DNA of 64,000 bases, taken from Paraburkholderia unamae (GTDB lineage Bacteria > Pseudomonadota > Gammaproteobacteria > Burkholderiales > Burkholderiaceae). The number at the start of each line of letters is the position of its first letter. The first letter of the stretch is position 1. This document shows, piece by piece, positions 34,745 to 42,476 of the stretch. The stretch lies in the NCBI RefSeq assembly GCF_003268775.1, contig NZ_QLSU01000042.1, forward strand, positions 1 through 64,000. Direction: 5' to 3'. Made by a program: the position numbers and the translations under genes. The notes beneath the pieces were generated by a model. That model did no database searches. It was not told the origin of the DNA and saw only the letters and a program-made list of their open reading frames with translations.

Positions 34745-35116
34745 TTACGAGTGCGCGTAGATGGGTTCGAGACCCAGCACGTCCTGGCCGGCCACATCGC
34801 CGCGGGAGGGCGTCGACACGGCGTGCGCGGCCGCGCGGCTGCCTGCCGCCGTGGCGCCTTGCTCAACGCCGCCGAACGCCGCAGCGGCCGCGCCGTTTTC
34901 AGCGCTCACGGCGCTCACGCGAGCCAGCGCGGCTTGCACGTTGGCGGGATATTGCGTGTTGTCGGCGGCCGGCTGGTAGCCCGCCTTCTGGAGTTGCACG
35001 AGTTCGGCCTTCACCTCGGCGCGGGTCAGCGGCTGCGACGACTGCGCGAACGAAAGTGCGGGAACGGCAACGAGAGCGGCAAGCGCGGCGGCGGCGAACG
35101 ATTGAGCAAGCTTCAT
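34745..35116 (-). CDS. DUF4148-family secreted protein (copy 3)
   Basis: A 123-residue precursor with signal peptide ending LSFA and mature chain QSSQPLTRAEVKAELVQLQK, the DUF4148 signature. The middle is Ala-rich and variable, while the tail GLEPIYAHS is shared with copy 1. AGGAGAATCACC precedes the ATG. Phased element 5 lies 109 bp upstream. Three family members within 13 kb, all under the same element, argue for a common response. Confidence 0.9.
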   Translation of the reverse strand: MKLAQSFAAAALAALVAVPALSFAQSSQPLTRAEVKAELVQLQKAGYQPAADNTQYPANVQAALARVSAVSAENGAAAAAFGGVEQGATAAGSRAAAHAVSTPSRGDVAGQDVLGLEPIYAHS

Positions 35117-35224
35117 GGTGATTCTCCTGAGGTGGGTTGACTGGCTAACGCACTGTTATGAATCAACCTTGCGTAGGAGACATTTGAACGCCGCCATGTA
35201 TCTGGCTTGTTTGCGGCCAGGCCG

Positions 35225-35274
35225 CTTTTTGCAAGCGTGCGTGTCGGGCGCAGCGGCAGATACAGAGCGATACA
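35225..35274 (-). promoter_or_regulatory. Phased TGTATC element 5 (DUF4148 copy 3)
   Basis: Minus strand from 35274: TGTATC at 1, TGTATC at 11, ACAC at 31, TTGCAA at 41, then GATAC at 73 and AATG at 91. This is one of the best-preserved copies. Downstream it shares CAGATACAT and GCGTTCAAAT with element 1. Confidence 0.75.
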
Positions 35275-35367
35275 AGAAGGGCCGTTTGTGTTTGCGCGGC
35301 CCTCTTTCCGGCATTAAAGGGCCGCATTAAAAGTGTTGCTGCACCGCACACATTGCCCCGTCACACC

Positions 35368-35395
35368 TTGCAATCTCGCCTGAGATCTCTATAAT
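35368..35395 (+). promoter_or_regulatory. Near-consensus sigma-70 promoter of the 41-aa protein
   Basis: TTGCAA (35368-35373) and a perfect TATAAT (35390-35395) with a 16-bp spacer. Just downstream, AGGG-TTAT-CCCT and a related TAGGTAACTACCCTA stretch could form an operator or RNA hairpin in the leader. Confidence 0.65.
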
Positions 35396-35437
35396 TAGGG
35401 TTATCCCTTAGGTAACTACCCTAGCGAAGAGGAAATC

Positions 35438-35563
35438 ATGGGTGCAATCGTCGAAAATGTGGCTCGAATCCTGGCTGGACTGCGTCGTCTCAGCGTCGAG
35501 GCGCTGAACCGGCACCTGGAATACTGCGAACTGCTCGCTGAAGCCCAGCGTCGCTGGTACTAA
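35438..35563 (+). CDS. Conserved-looking 41-residue small protein
   Basis: A short gene reading MGAIVENVARILAGLRRLSV and ending EYCELLAEAQRRWY. GAAGAGGAAATC precedes the ATG, and a near-consensus promoter lies 43 bp upstream, so expression is likely strong. The protein is predicted to be one or two amphipathic helices with many Arg and Glu residues and a single Cys; no signal peptide. I do not know its function. The clean promoter, ribosome site and two strong hairpins after the stop make a real small protein more likely than chance. Confidence 0.65.
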   Translation: MGAIVENVARILAGLRRLSVEALNRHLEYCELLAEAQRRWY

Positions 35564-35577
35564 TCGCGTCGTACTGC

Positions 35578-35636
35578 GACCGCCCCGCGCGGTCGAACAT
35601 GTCGCCGCGCGCAACCACGCCTCGATCAGCGAGGCG
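35578..35636 (+). terminator. Two hairpins after the 41-aa gene
   Basis: GACCGC/GCGGTC (35578-35594) and CGCCTCG/CGAGGCG with a 5-base loop (35618-35636) follow the stop codon. Neither has a U-tract, so termination is only inferred. Confidence 0.4.
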
Positions 35637-36000
35637 TCGGGCGCGGCGCATCGGCCCGCCGTCCTGGTGTGGCCGGAACCTTGCGCACGCATGGGCGCGA
35701 GCCAGCCTCGCCGGCCATCAGCGCCGTCGCGTGGTTCCATCGTCCATTTCCCAGGCATTGCCAATCATGTCGTGATGAGGCACACGCTCGCCGTGTAGCT
35801 GCCTGCGCGCACGATCCAGAGCGCGCCCCATTCCCGATTCCCCGATCGCCTCCACAGCAGCGCAACCAGGCTGTCGCGCCACGCCCGGCAGGCTTTCGGG
35901 CCGGTTCGCGCTTTGCGCGGAAAGCGCCTACTCTTGAAGTATCGGCTCTTGCCCCATCTGCGAACCGGAGCGCGCCGGCGCGCGCGGCCCGGACGTCCCG
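35637..36000. other. Intergenic region without a supported gene
   Basis: Open frames here are Arg/Ala-rich on both strands and lack ribosome sites. The stretch lies directly upstream of the NfeD gene and presumably holds its promoter; the AAGTATCGGC sequence near 35937 is not matched by the full phased element. Confidence 0.4.
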
Positions 36001-37533
36001 ATGCGCGATCATCGCCCCTCGCCTGCCGCGGTGCACGAGGCTCCGCACCTTCATCCGCACCATCCGCTAGCGGCGCGGCTTGCGCGCGCCTTGCTGTTCG
36101 TCGCGCTGCTCGTCGCGTGGGCCGCCGTGGCGGCGGCGCAGACGGCGTCTGCCGTCACGCGGCCCGTCGTCGTCATGACCGTGAACGGCGCGATCGGGCC
36201 CGCGAGCGCCGATTTCATCGTCCGCACGCTCGAACGCGCCGCGCGCGAGCGGTCGCCGCTCGCCATTCTCGAACTCGATACGCCCGGCGGCCTCGACACG
36301 TCGATGCGTCAGATCATCAAGGCCATCCTCGCTTCGCCGGTGCCTGTCGCGACGTTCGTCGCGCCCGGCGGCGCGCGCGCCGCGAGCGCGGGCACCTATA
36401 TCGTCTACGCCAGCCATTTCGCGGCCATGGCGCCGGGCACCAACCTCGGCGCGGCCTCGCCGGTGCAACTGGGCATCGGCGCGGGCGGCGCGCCTGGCGG
36501 CCAGCCTGGCGCACCCGGCACGTCGGGAGCCTCGGGGCCCACGGACGCTTCGGCCGCACACGGCGACGACGCCGCCTCGACGGAAACCCGTAAAGTGATG
36601 CACGATTCCGCCGCCTACATTCGCGGCCTCGCGCAACTGCGCGGGCGCAACGCCGCCTGGGGCGAGCGCGCGGTGCGCGAAGCGGTGAGCCTCTCCGACG
36701 AGGAAGCGCGCGACCAGCACGTGATCGACCTGATCGCGCAGGACCCCGCCGACCTCGCGCGCCAGCTCGACGGCCGGACCGCCACGACCAGCGCGGGCAC
36801 GGTGCGCCTCGCGACCGCCCATGCGCCGCTCGAAGTCGTCGCGCCCGACTGGCGCAACCATTTCCTCTCGATCATCGCCGACCCGAACGTCGCGCTGATC
36901 CTGCTCACGATCGGCATTTACGGCCTCTTCTTCGAGTTCGCGAACCCGGGCTTCGTGCTGCCGGGCGTGGCGGGCGCAACGTGCCTGCTGGTCGGCCTCT
37001 TCGCCATGCAACTGCTGCCCGTGAACTACGCGGGCCTCGCGCTCGTGCTGCTCGGGCTCGCCTGCCTCGTGGCGGAGGCGTTCCTGCCGACCTTCGGCGT
37101 GCTCGGCTTCGGCGGCATCGTGGCGTTCGCGATCGGCGCGCTCATGCTGATCGATACCGACGTGCCCGGCTACGGCATCCCGATCCCGCTCGTCGCGGGC
37201 CTCGCGCTCGGCGGCGCGGCGTTCGTCGCCACCGTGTCGAGCGTGGCGCTGCGCGCGCGGCGGCGGCCCGTGGTGACCGGCGCGGAGGCGCTGGTGGGCA
37301 GCATCGGCGAAGTGATCGACGACGGCCTGCACCCCGACCCGCGCCCCGGCGCCGCGCCTTCGGCCACGGGCTGGGCGCGCGTGCACGGCGAGCGCTGGCA
37401 CGTGGCATGCGCCGCCCCGCTTGCGGCCGGCAGCCGCGTGCGGGTGACCTCGCGCAGCGGCCTGCTGCTCACCGTCACGCCGCTGCACGACGCAACGCGA
37501 AGCGTCAATCCAAACGAGGGAGAACGCACATGA
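36001..37533 (+). CDS. NfeD-family membrane serine protease (ClpP-like domain plus NfeD domain)
   Basis: A 510-residue long-form NfeD protein: signal or anchor at about 27-47, ClpP-fold protease domain with S129 in [11 protein letters not shown] and the general-base K198 in TRKVMHD, a Gly/Pro-rich insertion at about 159-182, four membrane helices (about 297-410) and a soluble OB-fold C-terminus. Known homologues cleave the C-terminal tail of partner stomatins. The stop overlaps the start of the slipin gene (ATGA), the standard pairing. The start codon lacks a good ribosome site. Confidence 0.9.
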   Translation: MRDHRPSPAAVHEAPHLHPHHPLAARLARALLFVALLVAWAAVAAAQTASAVTRPVVVMTVNGAIGPASADFIVRTLERAARERSPLAILELDTPGGLDTSMRQIIKAILASPVPVATFVAPGGARAASAGTYIVYASHFAAMAPGTNLGAASPVQLGIGAGGAPGGQPGAPGTSGASGPTDASAAHGDDAASTETRKVMHDSAAYIRGLAQLRGRNAAWGERAVREAVSLSDEEARDQHVIDLIAQDPADLARQLDGRTATTSAGTVRLATAHAPLEVVAPDWRNHFLSIIADPNVALILLTIGIYGLFFEFANPGFVLPGVAGATCLLVGLFAMQLLPVNYAGLALVLLGLACLVAEAFLPTFGVLGFGGIVAFAIGALMLIDTDVPGYGIPIPLVAGLALGGAAFVATVSSVALRARRRPVVTGAEALVGSIGEVIDDGLHPDPRPGAAPSATGWARVHGERWHVACAAPLAAGSRVRVTSRSGLLLTVTPLHDATRSVNPNEGERT

Positions 37534-38303
37534 TCGGCTACACCTTCGGCTTCACGGGGCTTCTGGTCGCGCTGGCGGTGCTGCTCGCCATCTCGTCGAT
37601 CCGCATCTTCAAGGAATACGAGCGCGGCGTCGTGTTCATGCTGGGGCGTTTCTGGAAGGTCAAGGGGCCGGGGCTGGTGCTCATCATTCCCGTCGTCCAG
37701 GTGGCGGTGCGCATCGACCTGCGCACCGTGGTGTTCGACGTGCCCTCGCAGGACCTCATCACCCGCGACAACGTGTCGGTGAAGGTCAACGCCGTGGTCT
37801 ACTTTCGCGTGGTGGACCCGGAAAAGGCCGTGATCCAGGTCGCGCGCTACATGGATGCGACGAGCCAGCTCGCGCAGACCACGCTGCGCGCCGTGCTCGG
37901 CAAGAACGAGCTGGACGCCCTGCTCGCCGAGCGCGAGCAACTGAACGCCGACATCCAGAAAACGCTCGACTCGCAAACGGACGCCTGGGGCATCAAGGTG
38001 TCGAACGTCGAGATCAAGCACGTCGATCTCAACGAAACGATGGTGCGCGCGATCGCGCGCCAGGCCGAAGCCGAACGCGAGCGCCGCGCGAAGGTGATCC
38101 ACGCGGAAGGCGAGCTTCAGGCCTCCGAAAAACTGCTCCTGGCCGCGCAGTGCCTCGCGCGACAGCCGCAGGCCATGCAACTGCGTTATCTGCAAACGCT
38201 CACCACCATCGCGGCCGATAAAAACTCGACCATCGTGTTCCCGCTGCCCATTGAACTGCTCAATGCGCTGATCGAACGCGGGGGCCCGCCGCGTGAACAT
38301 TGA
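37530..38303 (+). CDS. Slipin / stomatin-like SPFH (Band 7) membrane protein
   Basis: A 257-residue protein with one N-terminal helix ([16 protein letters not shown]), the slipin lead-in [16 protein letters not shown], an SPFH domain (about 35-180) and a C-terminal coiled helix ([20 protein letters not shown]). GAGGGAGAACGC precedes the ATG inside the nfeD gene. It forms oligomers in the inner membrane and works with the NfeD protease in membrane quality control. The tail [13 protein letters not shown] matches the hydrophobic segment that partner proteases cut in archaeal stomatins. Confidence 0.92.
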   Translation: MIGYTFGFTGLLVALAVLLAISSIRIFKEYERGVVFMLGRFWKVKGPGLVLIIPVVQVAVRIDLRTVVFDVPSQDLITRDNVSVKVNAVVYFRVVDPEKAVIQVARYMDATSQLAQTTLRAVLGKNELDALLAEREQLNADIQKTLDSQTDAWGIKVSNVEIKHVDLNETMVRAIARQAEAERERRAKVIHAEGELQASEKLLLAAQCLARQPQAMQLRYLQTLTTIAADKNSTIVFPLPIELLNALIERGGPPREH

Positions 38304-38526
38304 GCGATCCGTCCCCTCAGCCCCGAACCGTACCGTGCCAACCGCAAGCCGCAAAACCATTCAACAGTTCAACTGAATATTGCAGCGCAGCGAAACCCGT
38401 GCATGGCCATCTGTGTTGCGTGCTGCGCGCGCTCGTGCACGCTTCTTTGCAGCGTGAATCTGGCAGAGCGAAGAAATATCGCCAATAATTGCCGAACAGA
38501 ACATCTACTCAAGGACGACGGCGGCC

Positions 38527-40581
38527 ATGGATTACAGCCCACAAGCCATCCGCACGATCGCTCTGGTCGGCCATGCCGGCTGCGGCAAGACCTCGCTTGC
38601 CGAAGCGCTCCTGCACCAGGGCGGCGCGGTTCACGCGCCAGGCAGCGTGAACCGCGGCACCGCCCTCTGCGATTTCGATCCCCTCGAACGCAAATACCAC
38701 CACTCCCTCAATTCCGCCGTCGCCCACTTCCACCACCTCGACACCCGCGTCTACCTGCTCGACACCCCCGGCTACCCCGACTTCGCCGGCATGTCGATCG
38801 GCACGCTGCCCGCGGTGGAAACGGCTGCCATCGTCATCAATGCGCGCACGGGCATCGAGATGACCACGACGCGGATGATGGCGTACGCCCAGCAGCGCAA
38901 GCTTTGCCGGATGATCGTCATAAACGGCATCGACGCGGAAAAGGTCGATCTGCCGGGGCTGCTCGCGCAGATCCAGGAGACCTTCGGCAAGACCTGCCTG
39001 CCGATCAACCTGCCCGCACAGGGCGGCCGCGATGTGGTGGACTGCTTTTTCAACCCCGCCGGCGAGGCCGATTTCCATTCGGTGGAAGCGGCGCACAACG
39101 CGCTCATCGACCAGGTGATCGAGCTCGATCCCGAGTTGATGGAGCTGTATCTCGAACAAGGCGAAGCGATCAGCCCCGAGCAATTGCACGAGCCGTTCGA
39201 GCGCGCGTTGCGCGAAGGGCATCTGGTGCCGGTGTGCTTCACCTCCACGGCGACAGGTGCGGGCATCGCGCAACTGCTCGACGTGTTCGTGCGGCTGCTG
39301 CCCAACGTGACCGAAGGCAACCCGCCGCTGTTCTATCGCGAAGTCGACGGCAAGGAAGGCAAGGAACCCGTGCGCGCCGAGCCGGACGCCGACAAGCACG
39401 TGCTCGCGCACGTGTTCAAGATCGTGATGGACCCGTATATCGGCAAGGTGGCCGTGTTTCGCATTCATCAGGGCACCGTCACGCGCGACAGCCAGCTTTA
39501 TATCGGCAACGCGAGGCAGCCGTTCAAGGTCGCGCATCTGCTCATGTTGCAGGGCAAGGAGCATATGGAGGTGCAGCGCGCCGGGCCGGGCAATATCTGC
39601 GCGGTGGCCAAGGCCGACGACATCGCCTTCGACGCCGTGCTGCACGACGCCCCCGAGGACGGCAACATCCACCTCACGCCGCCCGAGTTTCCGAATCCGA
39701 TTTACGGCCTCGCCATCGAACCGGCGCGCCCCGGCAACGAACAGCGCGTGTGGGAAGTGCTGCAAAAGCTCGCTGCCGAAGACCCTTGCTTGCAGATCGA
39801 TCACCCCGAAGGAACCAACGAAACCGTGGTGCGCGGGCTGGGCGAATTGCATCTGCGCTATATGCTGGAGCGGCTCACCGATCAGTACAAACTCGACGTG
39901 ATCACGCGCCCGCCCACGATCGCGTGGCGCGAGACGATAGGCGGCAAGGCCGAAGGCCACTGCCGCCACAAGAAGCAGACGGGCGGCGCAGGGCAGTTCG
40001 GCGAGGTCATGCTGCGCGTGGAGCCGCTGCCGCGCGGCGCGGGCTTCGAGTTCGTGGACGCCGTGAAAGGCGGCGCGATTCCTTCGCAGTTCATGCCTGC
40101 GGTGGAGAAAGGCATTTTGCAGGTGATCGACAGCGGACCGCTCGCGGGCTTTCCAATGCAGGATGTGCGCGTGATCGTGTATGACGGCAAGAGCCATCCC
40201 GTCGATTCGAAGGAAGTGGCATTCGTCACGGCGGGACGCAAGGCGTTTATCGATGCGGTGCTCAAAGCGCAGCCTATCGTGCTCGAACCGATTGTCGATA
40301 TCGAGGTGATGACGCCCGAAGCGACGATGGGCGACATCATCGGCGATCTTTCCGCGCGGCGCGGCCAGGTGCACGGCACGCGCACGATGGGCGGGCAGGC
40401 CATGGTGATTGCGGGCAAGGTGCCGCTGGCGGAGCTCAACGATTACCAGTCGCGGCTGAATTCGCTCGCGGGCGGGCATGGGAATTACAGCATTCAGTTG
40501 AGCCACTATGATCCGGTGCCGCCCGCGCATCAGGAGAAGCTGGCGGCACAGCATAAGGGCCGAGGGGAAAGCGCGGAGTAG
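38527..40581 (+). CDS. Elongation factor G-like GTPase (paralogue)
   Basis: A 684-residue EF-G-like protein: P-loop GHAGCGKT at 15-22, DTPG at 79-82, then domains II to V. The G4 motif, which should be NKxD, reads NGID at 133-136, so guanine specificity or affinity may be altered. This lineage (often called EF-G-like or FusA-like) is shorter than housekeeping EF-G and is not located in a str operon. ATG is preceded by a weak site (GACGGCGGCC). Function is unknown; a stress-time ribosome role or loss of GTPase-driven translocation is possible. Confidence 0.88.
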   Translation: MDYSPQAIRTIALVGHAGCGKTSLAEALLHQGGAVHAPGSVNRGTALCDFDPLERKYHHSLNSAVAHFHHLDTRVYLLDTPGYPDFAGMSIGTLPAVETAAIVINARTGIEMTTTRMMAYAQQRKLCRMIVINGIDAEKVDLPGLLAQIQETFGKTCLPINLPAQGGRDVVDCFFNPAGEADFHSVEAAHNALIDQVIELDPELMELYLEQGEAISPEQLHEPFERALREGHLVPVCFTSTATGAGIAQLLDVFVRLLPNVTEGNPPLFYREVDGKEGKEPVRAEPDADKHVLAHVFKIVMDPYIGKVAVFRIHQGTVTRDSQLYIGNARQPFKVAHLLMLQGKEHMEVQRAGPGNICAVAKADDIAFDAVLHDAPEDGNIHLTPPEFPNPIYGLAIEPARPGNEQRVWEVLQKLAAEDPCLQIDHPEGTNETVVRGLGELHLRYMLERLTDQYKLDVITRPPTIAWRETIGGKAEGHCRHKKQTGGAGQFGEVMLRVEPLPRGAGFEFVDAVKGGAIPSQFMPAVEKGILQVIDSGPLAGFPMQDVRVIVYDGKSHPVDSKEVAFVTAGRKAFIDAVLKAQPIVLEPIVDIEVMTPEATMGDIIGDLSARRGQVHGTRTMGGQAMVIAGKVPLAELNDYQSRLNSLAGGHGNYSIQLSHYDPVPPAHQEKLAAQHKGRGESAE

Positions 40582-40623
40582 TGGCCGAATCGATGCCACC
40601 CCGCAGAAACGCCTGAGCGGGTC

Positions 40624-40652
40624 TTGATTAGGAAATGATCATTTCCTATAAT
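40624..40652 (+). promoter_or_regulatory. TetR gene promoter with operator filling the spacer
   Basis: TTGATT (40624-40629), a 17-bp spacer and perfect TATAAT (40647-40652). The spacer contains the perfect 16-bp palindrome GGAAATGATCATTTCC (40631-40646), so repressor binding would exclude RNA polymerase. Transcription should start about seven bases later, at or next to the ATG at 40660. Confidence 0.75.
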
Positions 40653-40659
40653 GGGCCGC

Positions 40660-41280
40660 ATGGCATCCGAGCACAAATCCGAACCGGTGGCCCGCAGCCC
40701 CGGCCGTCCCCGCGAATTCGACATGGAAACGGTCGTGAACGGCGCCGTGCGCGTATTCCGCGAGCGTGGCTATCATGCGACCTCCGTGGGCGATCTGAGC
40801 GATGCAACGGGCCTCACCGCGGGCAGCCTCTACAAGGCGTTCGGCGACAAGCGCGGCGTGTTTCTCGCCGCATTCGACCACTACGTCAGCGTGCGCAACG
40901 ACGAATTGCGGCATCGGCTCAACAAGCAGCCGGACGCGCGCGCGAAAATCCACGCCATGCTGCACTTCTACGCGGAATCGTCCCACGGCAGCGAAGGCCG
41001 GCGCGGCTGCCTCGTCGTTTCCAGCGCGACGGCGCTCGCCACCTTCGACGACGAAATCGCCGCACGCATCGAAACCACCATGCGGCACACGGAGGACATG
41101 CTGCGCGAACTGCTCCAGCAAGGGCAAAAAGACGGCTCCATCGCGCCGCAAATCCAGGCGGCCGCCATGGCGCGCACCTTGCTCGCGCTGCTTCATGGCT
41201 TTCGCTTGATCGGCAAATCGGGGCGCACGTTGCGCGACATGCTGGCCTCGGCCGATGAAGCGATGCGTTTGCTCGACTGA
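40660..41280 (+). CDS. TetR/AcrR-family regulator
   Basis: A 206-residue TetR protein: HTH at about 25-65 (NGAVRVFRERGYHATSVGDL, GLTAGSLYKAFGDK) and an alpha-helical ligand domain. The ATG at 40651 lies within the -10 box and cannot be used, so ATG 40660 is chosen; it has no ribosome site, and the mRNA is probably leaderless. The palindrome in its promoter recurs with one change before the next gene (41299-41314), which indicates autoregulation and control of the hydrolase. Confidence 0.9.
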   Translation: MASEHKSEPVARSPGRPREFDMETVVNGAVRVFRERGYHATSVGDLSDATGLTAGSLYKAFGDKRGVFLAAFDHYVSVRNDELRHRLNKQPDARAKIHAMLHFYAESSHGSEGRRGCLVVSSATALATFDDEIAARIETTMRHTEDMLRELLQQGQKDGSIAPQIQAAAMARTLLALLHGFRLIGKSGRTLRDMLASADEAMRLLD

Positions 41281-41298
41281 AATTTTTTTGCCCAATTA

Positions 41299-41314
41299 GG
41301 AAATGATTATTTCC
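41299..41314 (+). promoter_or_regulatory. Second TetR operator, upstream of the hydrolase gene
   Basis: GGAAATGATTATTTCC differs at one position from the perfect palindrome at 40631-40646. It lies 42 bp before the hydrolase ATG, in an AT-rich stretch (aatttttttg on the left, aattta on the right). Confidence 0.75.
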
Positions 41315-41356
41315 AATTTAACCACCGGCGCTCGCCCATTCAACAGGAGCCTCCCC

Positions 41357-42271
41357 ATGAGCACAACTTCTCGCATCATCGACCACGGCCCGGCCTCGCT
41401 GCCCGACGCCGCGCTGCCCGGCTTCGAACACCGCTTCGCCACCGTGGAAGGCACGCGCCTTCACTACGTCACCGGCGGCAACACGGACGGCGAAACCGTC
41501 GTGCTGCTCGCGGGCTATCCGCAAAGCGGATACGCATGGCGCAAAGTCATGGCGCTGATCGGCGAGCGCTACCGCGTGATCGCGCCCGACCTGCCCGGCC
41601 AGGGCGACTCCGACCGCCCGCAAGGCGGCTACGACACGCTATCGCTCGCCACAGCGCTGCACGCGCTGCTCGGCAAGCTCGACGCGCGCCGCTATCACCT
41701 CGCCGCCCACGACGTGGGCGCGTGGGTCGCCTTCCCCTACGCCGCGCTATTCGGCGACGAAGTGCAGCGCCTCGCGCTGCTCGACGCCGGCATTCCCGGC
41801 ATCACACTGCCCGATGCGTTGCCCGTCGCGCCCGAACGCGCGTGGCGCACGTGGCACTTCGCGTTCCATGCGATTGCCGATCTTCCGGAGTTGCTGATAG
41901 CGGGTAAGGAGCGCGCCTATCTCGACTGGTTCTTGCGCCGCAAGACCGCGAATCCGCAAAGCTTCAGCGAGGCCGACATCGACGAATATTTGCGCGTGTT
42001 CACGAAGGAAGGCGGCTTGCGCGCGGGGCTGGCCTACTATCGCGCGGCGGATCTTTCCGCGCGCCAGAACCGCGAGCTGAGCGCACGCGGCAAGCTGCGC
42101 ATGCCGGTTCTCGCGCTCAGCGCCGATCAGGGCTCCATTCCCGACATGGCCGCTCCGCTGCGCGCTTACGCCGACGACGTGCGCGGCGTCACGATCGCCC
42201 ATTGCGGGCACTTCCTGCCCGAGGAACAGCCGGGTGCGGTTGCGGGGGAGCTACAGCGCTTCTTTGGCTGA
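41357..42271 (+). CDS. Alpha/beta hydrolase (haloalkane dehalogenase / epoxide hydrolase-like)
   Basis: A 304-residue cytosolic hydrolase. The oxyanion region is LAGYPQSGYAW, the nucleophile Asp lies in AAHDVGAWVAF, the acid is likely Asp in ALSADQGSIPD, and the base His is in IAHCGHFLPEEQP. CAGGAGCCTCCCC precedes the ATG. TetR-controlled hydrolases of this pattern often detoxify epoxides or fluoroacetate-like compounds, but the HGWP motif is replaced by AGYP, so the exact class is open. Confidence 0.88.
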   Translation: MSTTSRIIDHGPASLPDAALPGFEHRFATVEGTRLHYVTGGNTDGETVVLLAGYPQSGYAWRKVMALIGERYRVIAPDLPGQGDSDRPQGGYDTLSLATALHALLGKLDARRYHLAAHDVGAWVAFPYAALFGDEVQRLALLDAGIPGITLPDALPVAPERAWRTWHFAFHAIADLPELLIAGKERAYLDWFLRRKTANPQSFSEADIDEYLRVFTKEGGLRAGLAYYRAADLSARQNRELSARGKLRMPVLALSADQGSIPDMAAPLRAYADDVRGVTIAHCGHFLPEEQPGAVAGELQRFFG

Positions 42272-42318
42272 ACGCCGGATCGCCATGACAAAGCGAACGC
42301 CTGGGGCAAACCCTCGAT

Positions 42319-42347
42319 TGACCATTATGCGTTCGCTTCATAGAATT
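42319..42347 (+). promoter_or_regulatory. Promoter of catabolic operon B
   Basis: TTGACC (42319-42324), a 17-bp spacer and TAGAAT (42342-42347). GGGCAAACCCT lies just upstream, as in the operon A promoter. The first LacI operator overlaps the -10 box and the start of transcription. Confidence 0.7.
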
Positions 42348-42365
42348 TGAAGCGCTTCAAATTCG
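42344..42365 (+). promoter_or_regulatory. LacI-family operator 1 of operon B
   Basis: A perfect 22-bp palindrome with core TTTGAAGCGCTTCAAA and the central CpG expected for LacI/PurR-type proteins. It overlaps the promoter -10 box. The regulator gene at the end of the operon is the expected partner. Confidence 0.85.
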
Positions 42366-42433
42366 ACAAAGTTCCGTCAACAACGGCATTTCACTATGCC
42401 GCTTTGCTGCCGGAATTTTTTTACCAACAAAAA

Positions 42434-42445
42434 TGAAGCGCTTCA
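42434..42445 (+). promoter_or_regulatory. LacI-family operator 2 of operon B
   Basis: TGAAGCGCTTCA, a perfect 12-bp core with A/T flanks, 85 bp centre to centre from operator 1, close to eight helical turns. It ends 32 bp before the GTG start of the binding-protein gene. The spacing would favour a repression loop. Confidence 0.8.
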
Positions 42446-42476
42446 AATTTACCCTTCATCCCCAAGGAGACAAGCT

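Noticed and set aside
35626-36070. Opposed open frames of 133-145 codons before the NfeD gene
   Set aside because: Low-complexity Arg/Ala/Pro sequence, no ribosome site, and no family resemblance on either strand.
38509-40599. A 696-codon minus-strand frame opposite the EF-G paralogue
   Set aside because: Complete overlap with a gene that has recognisable GTPase motifs; composition is typical of antisense reading.
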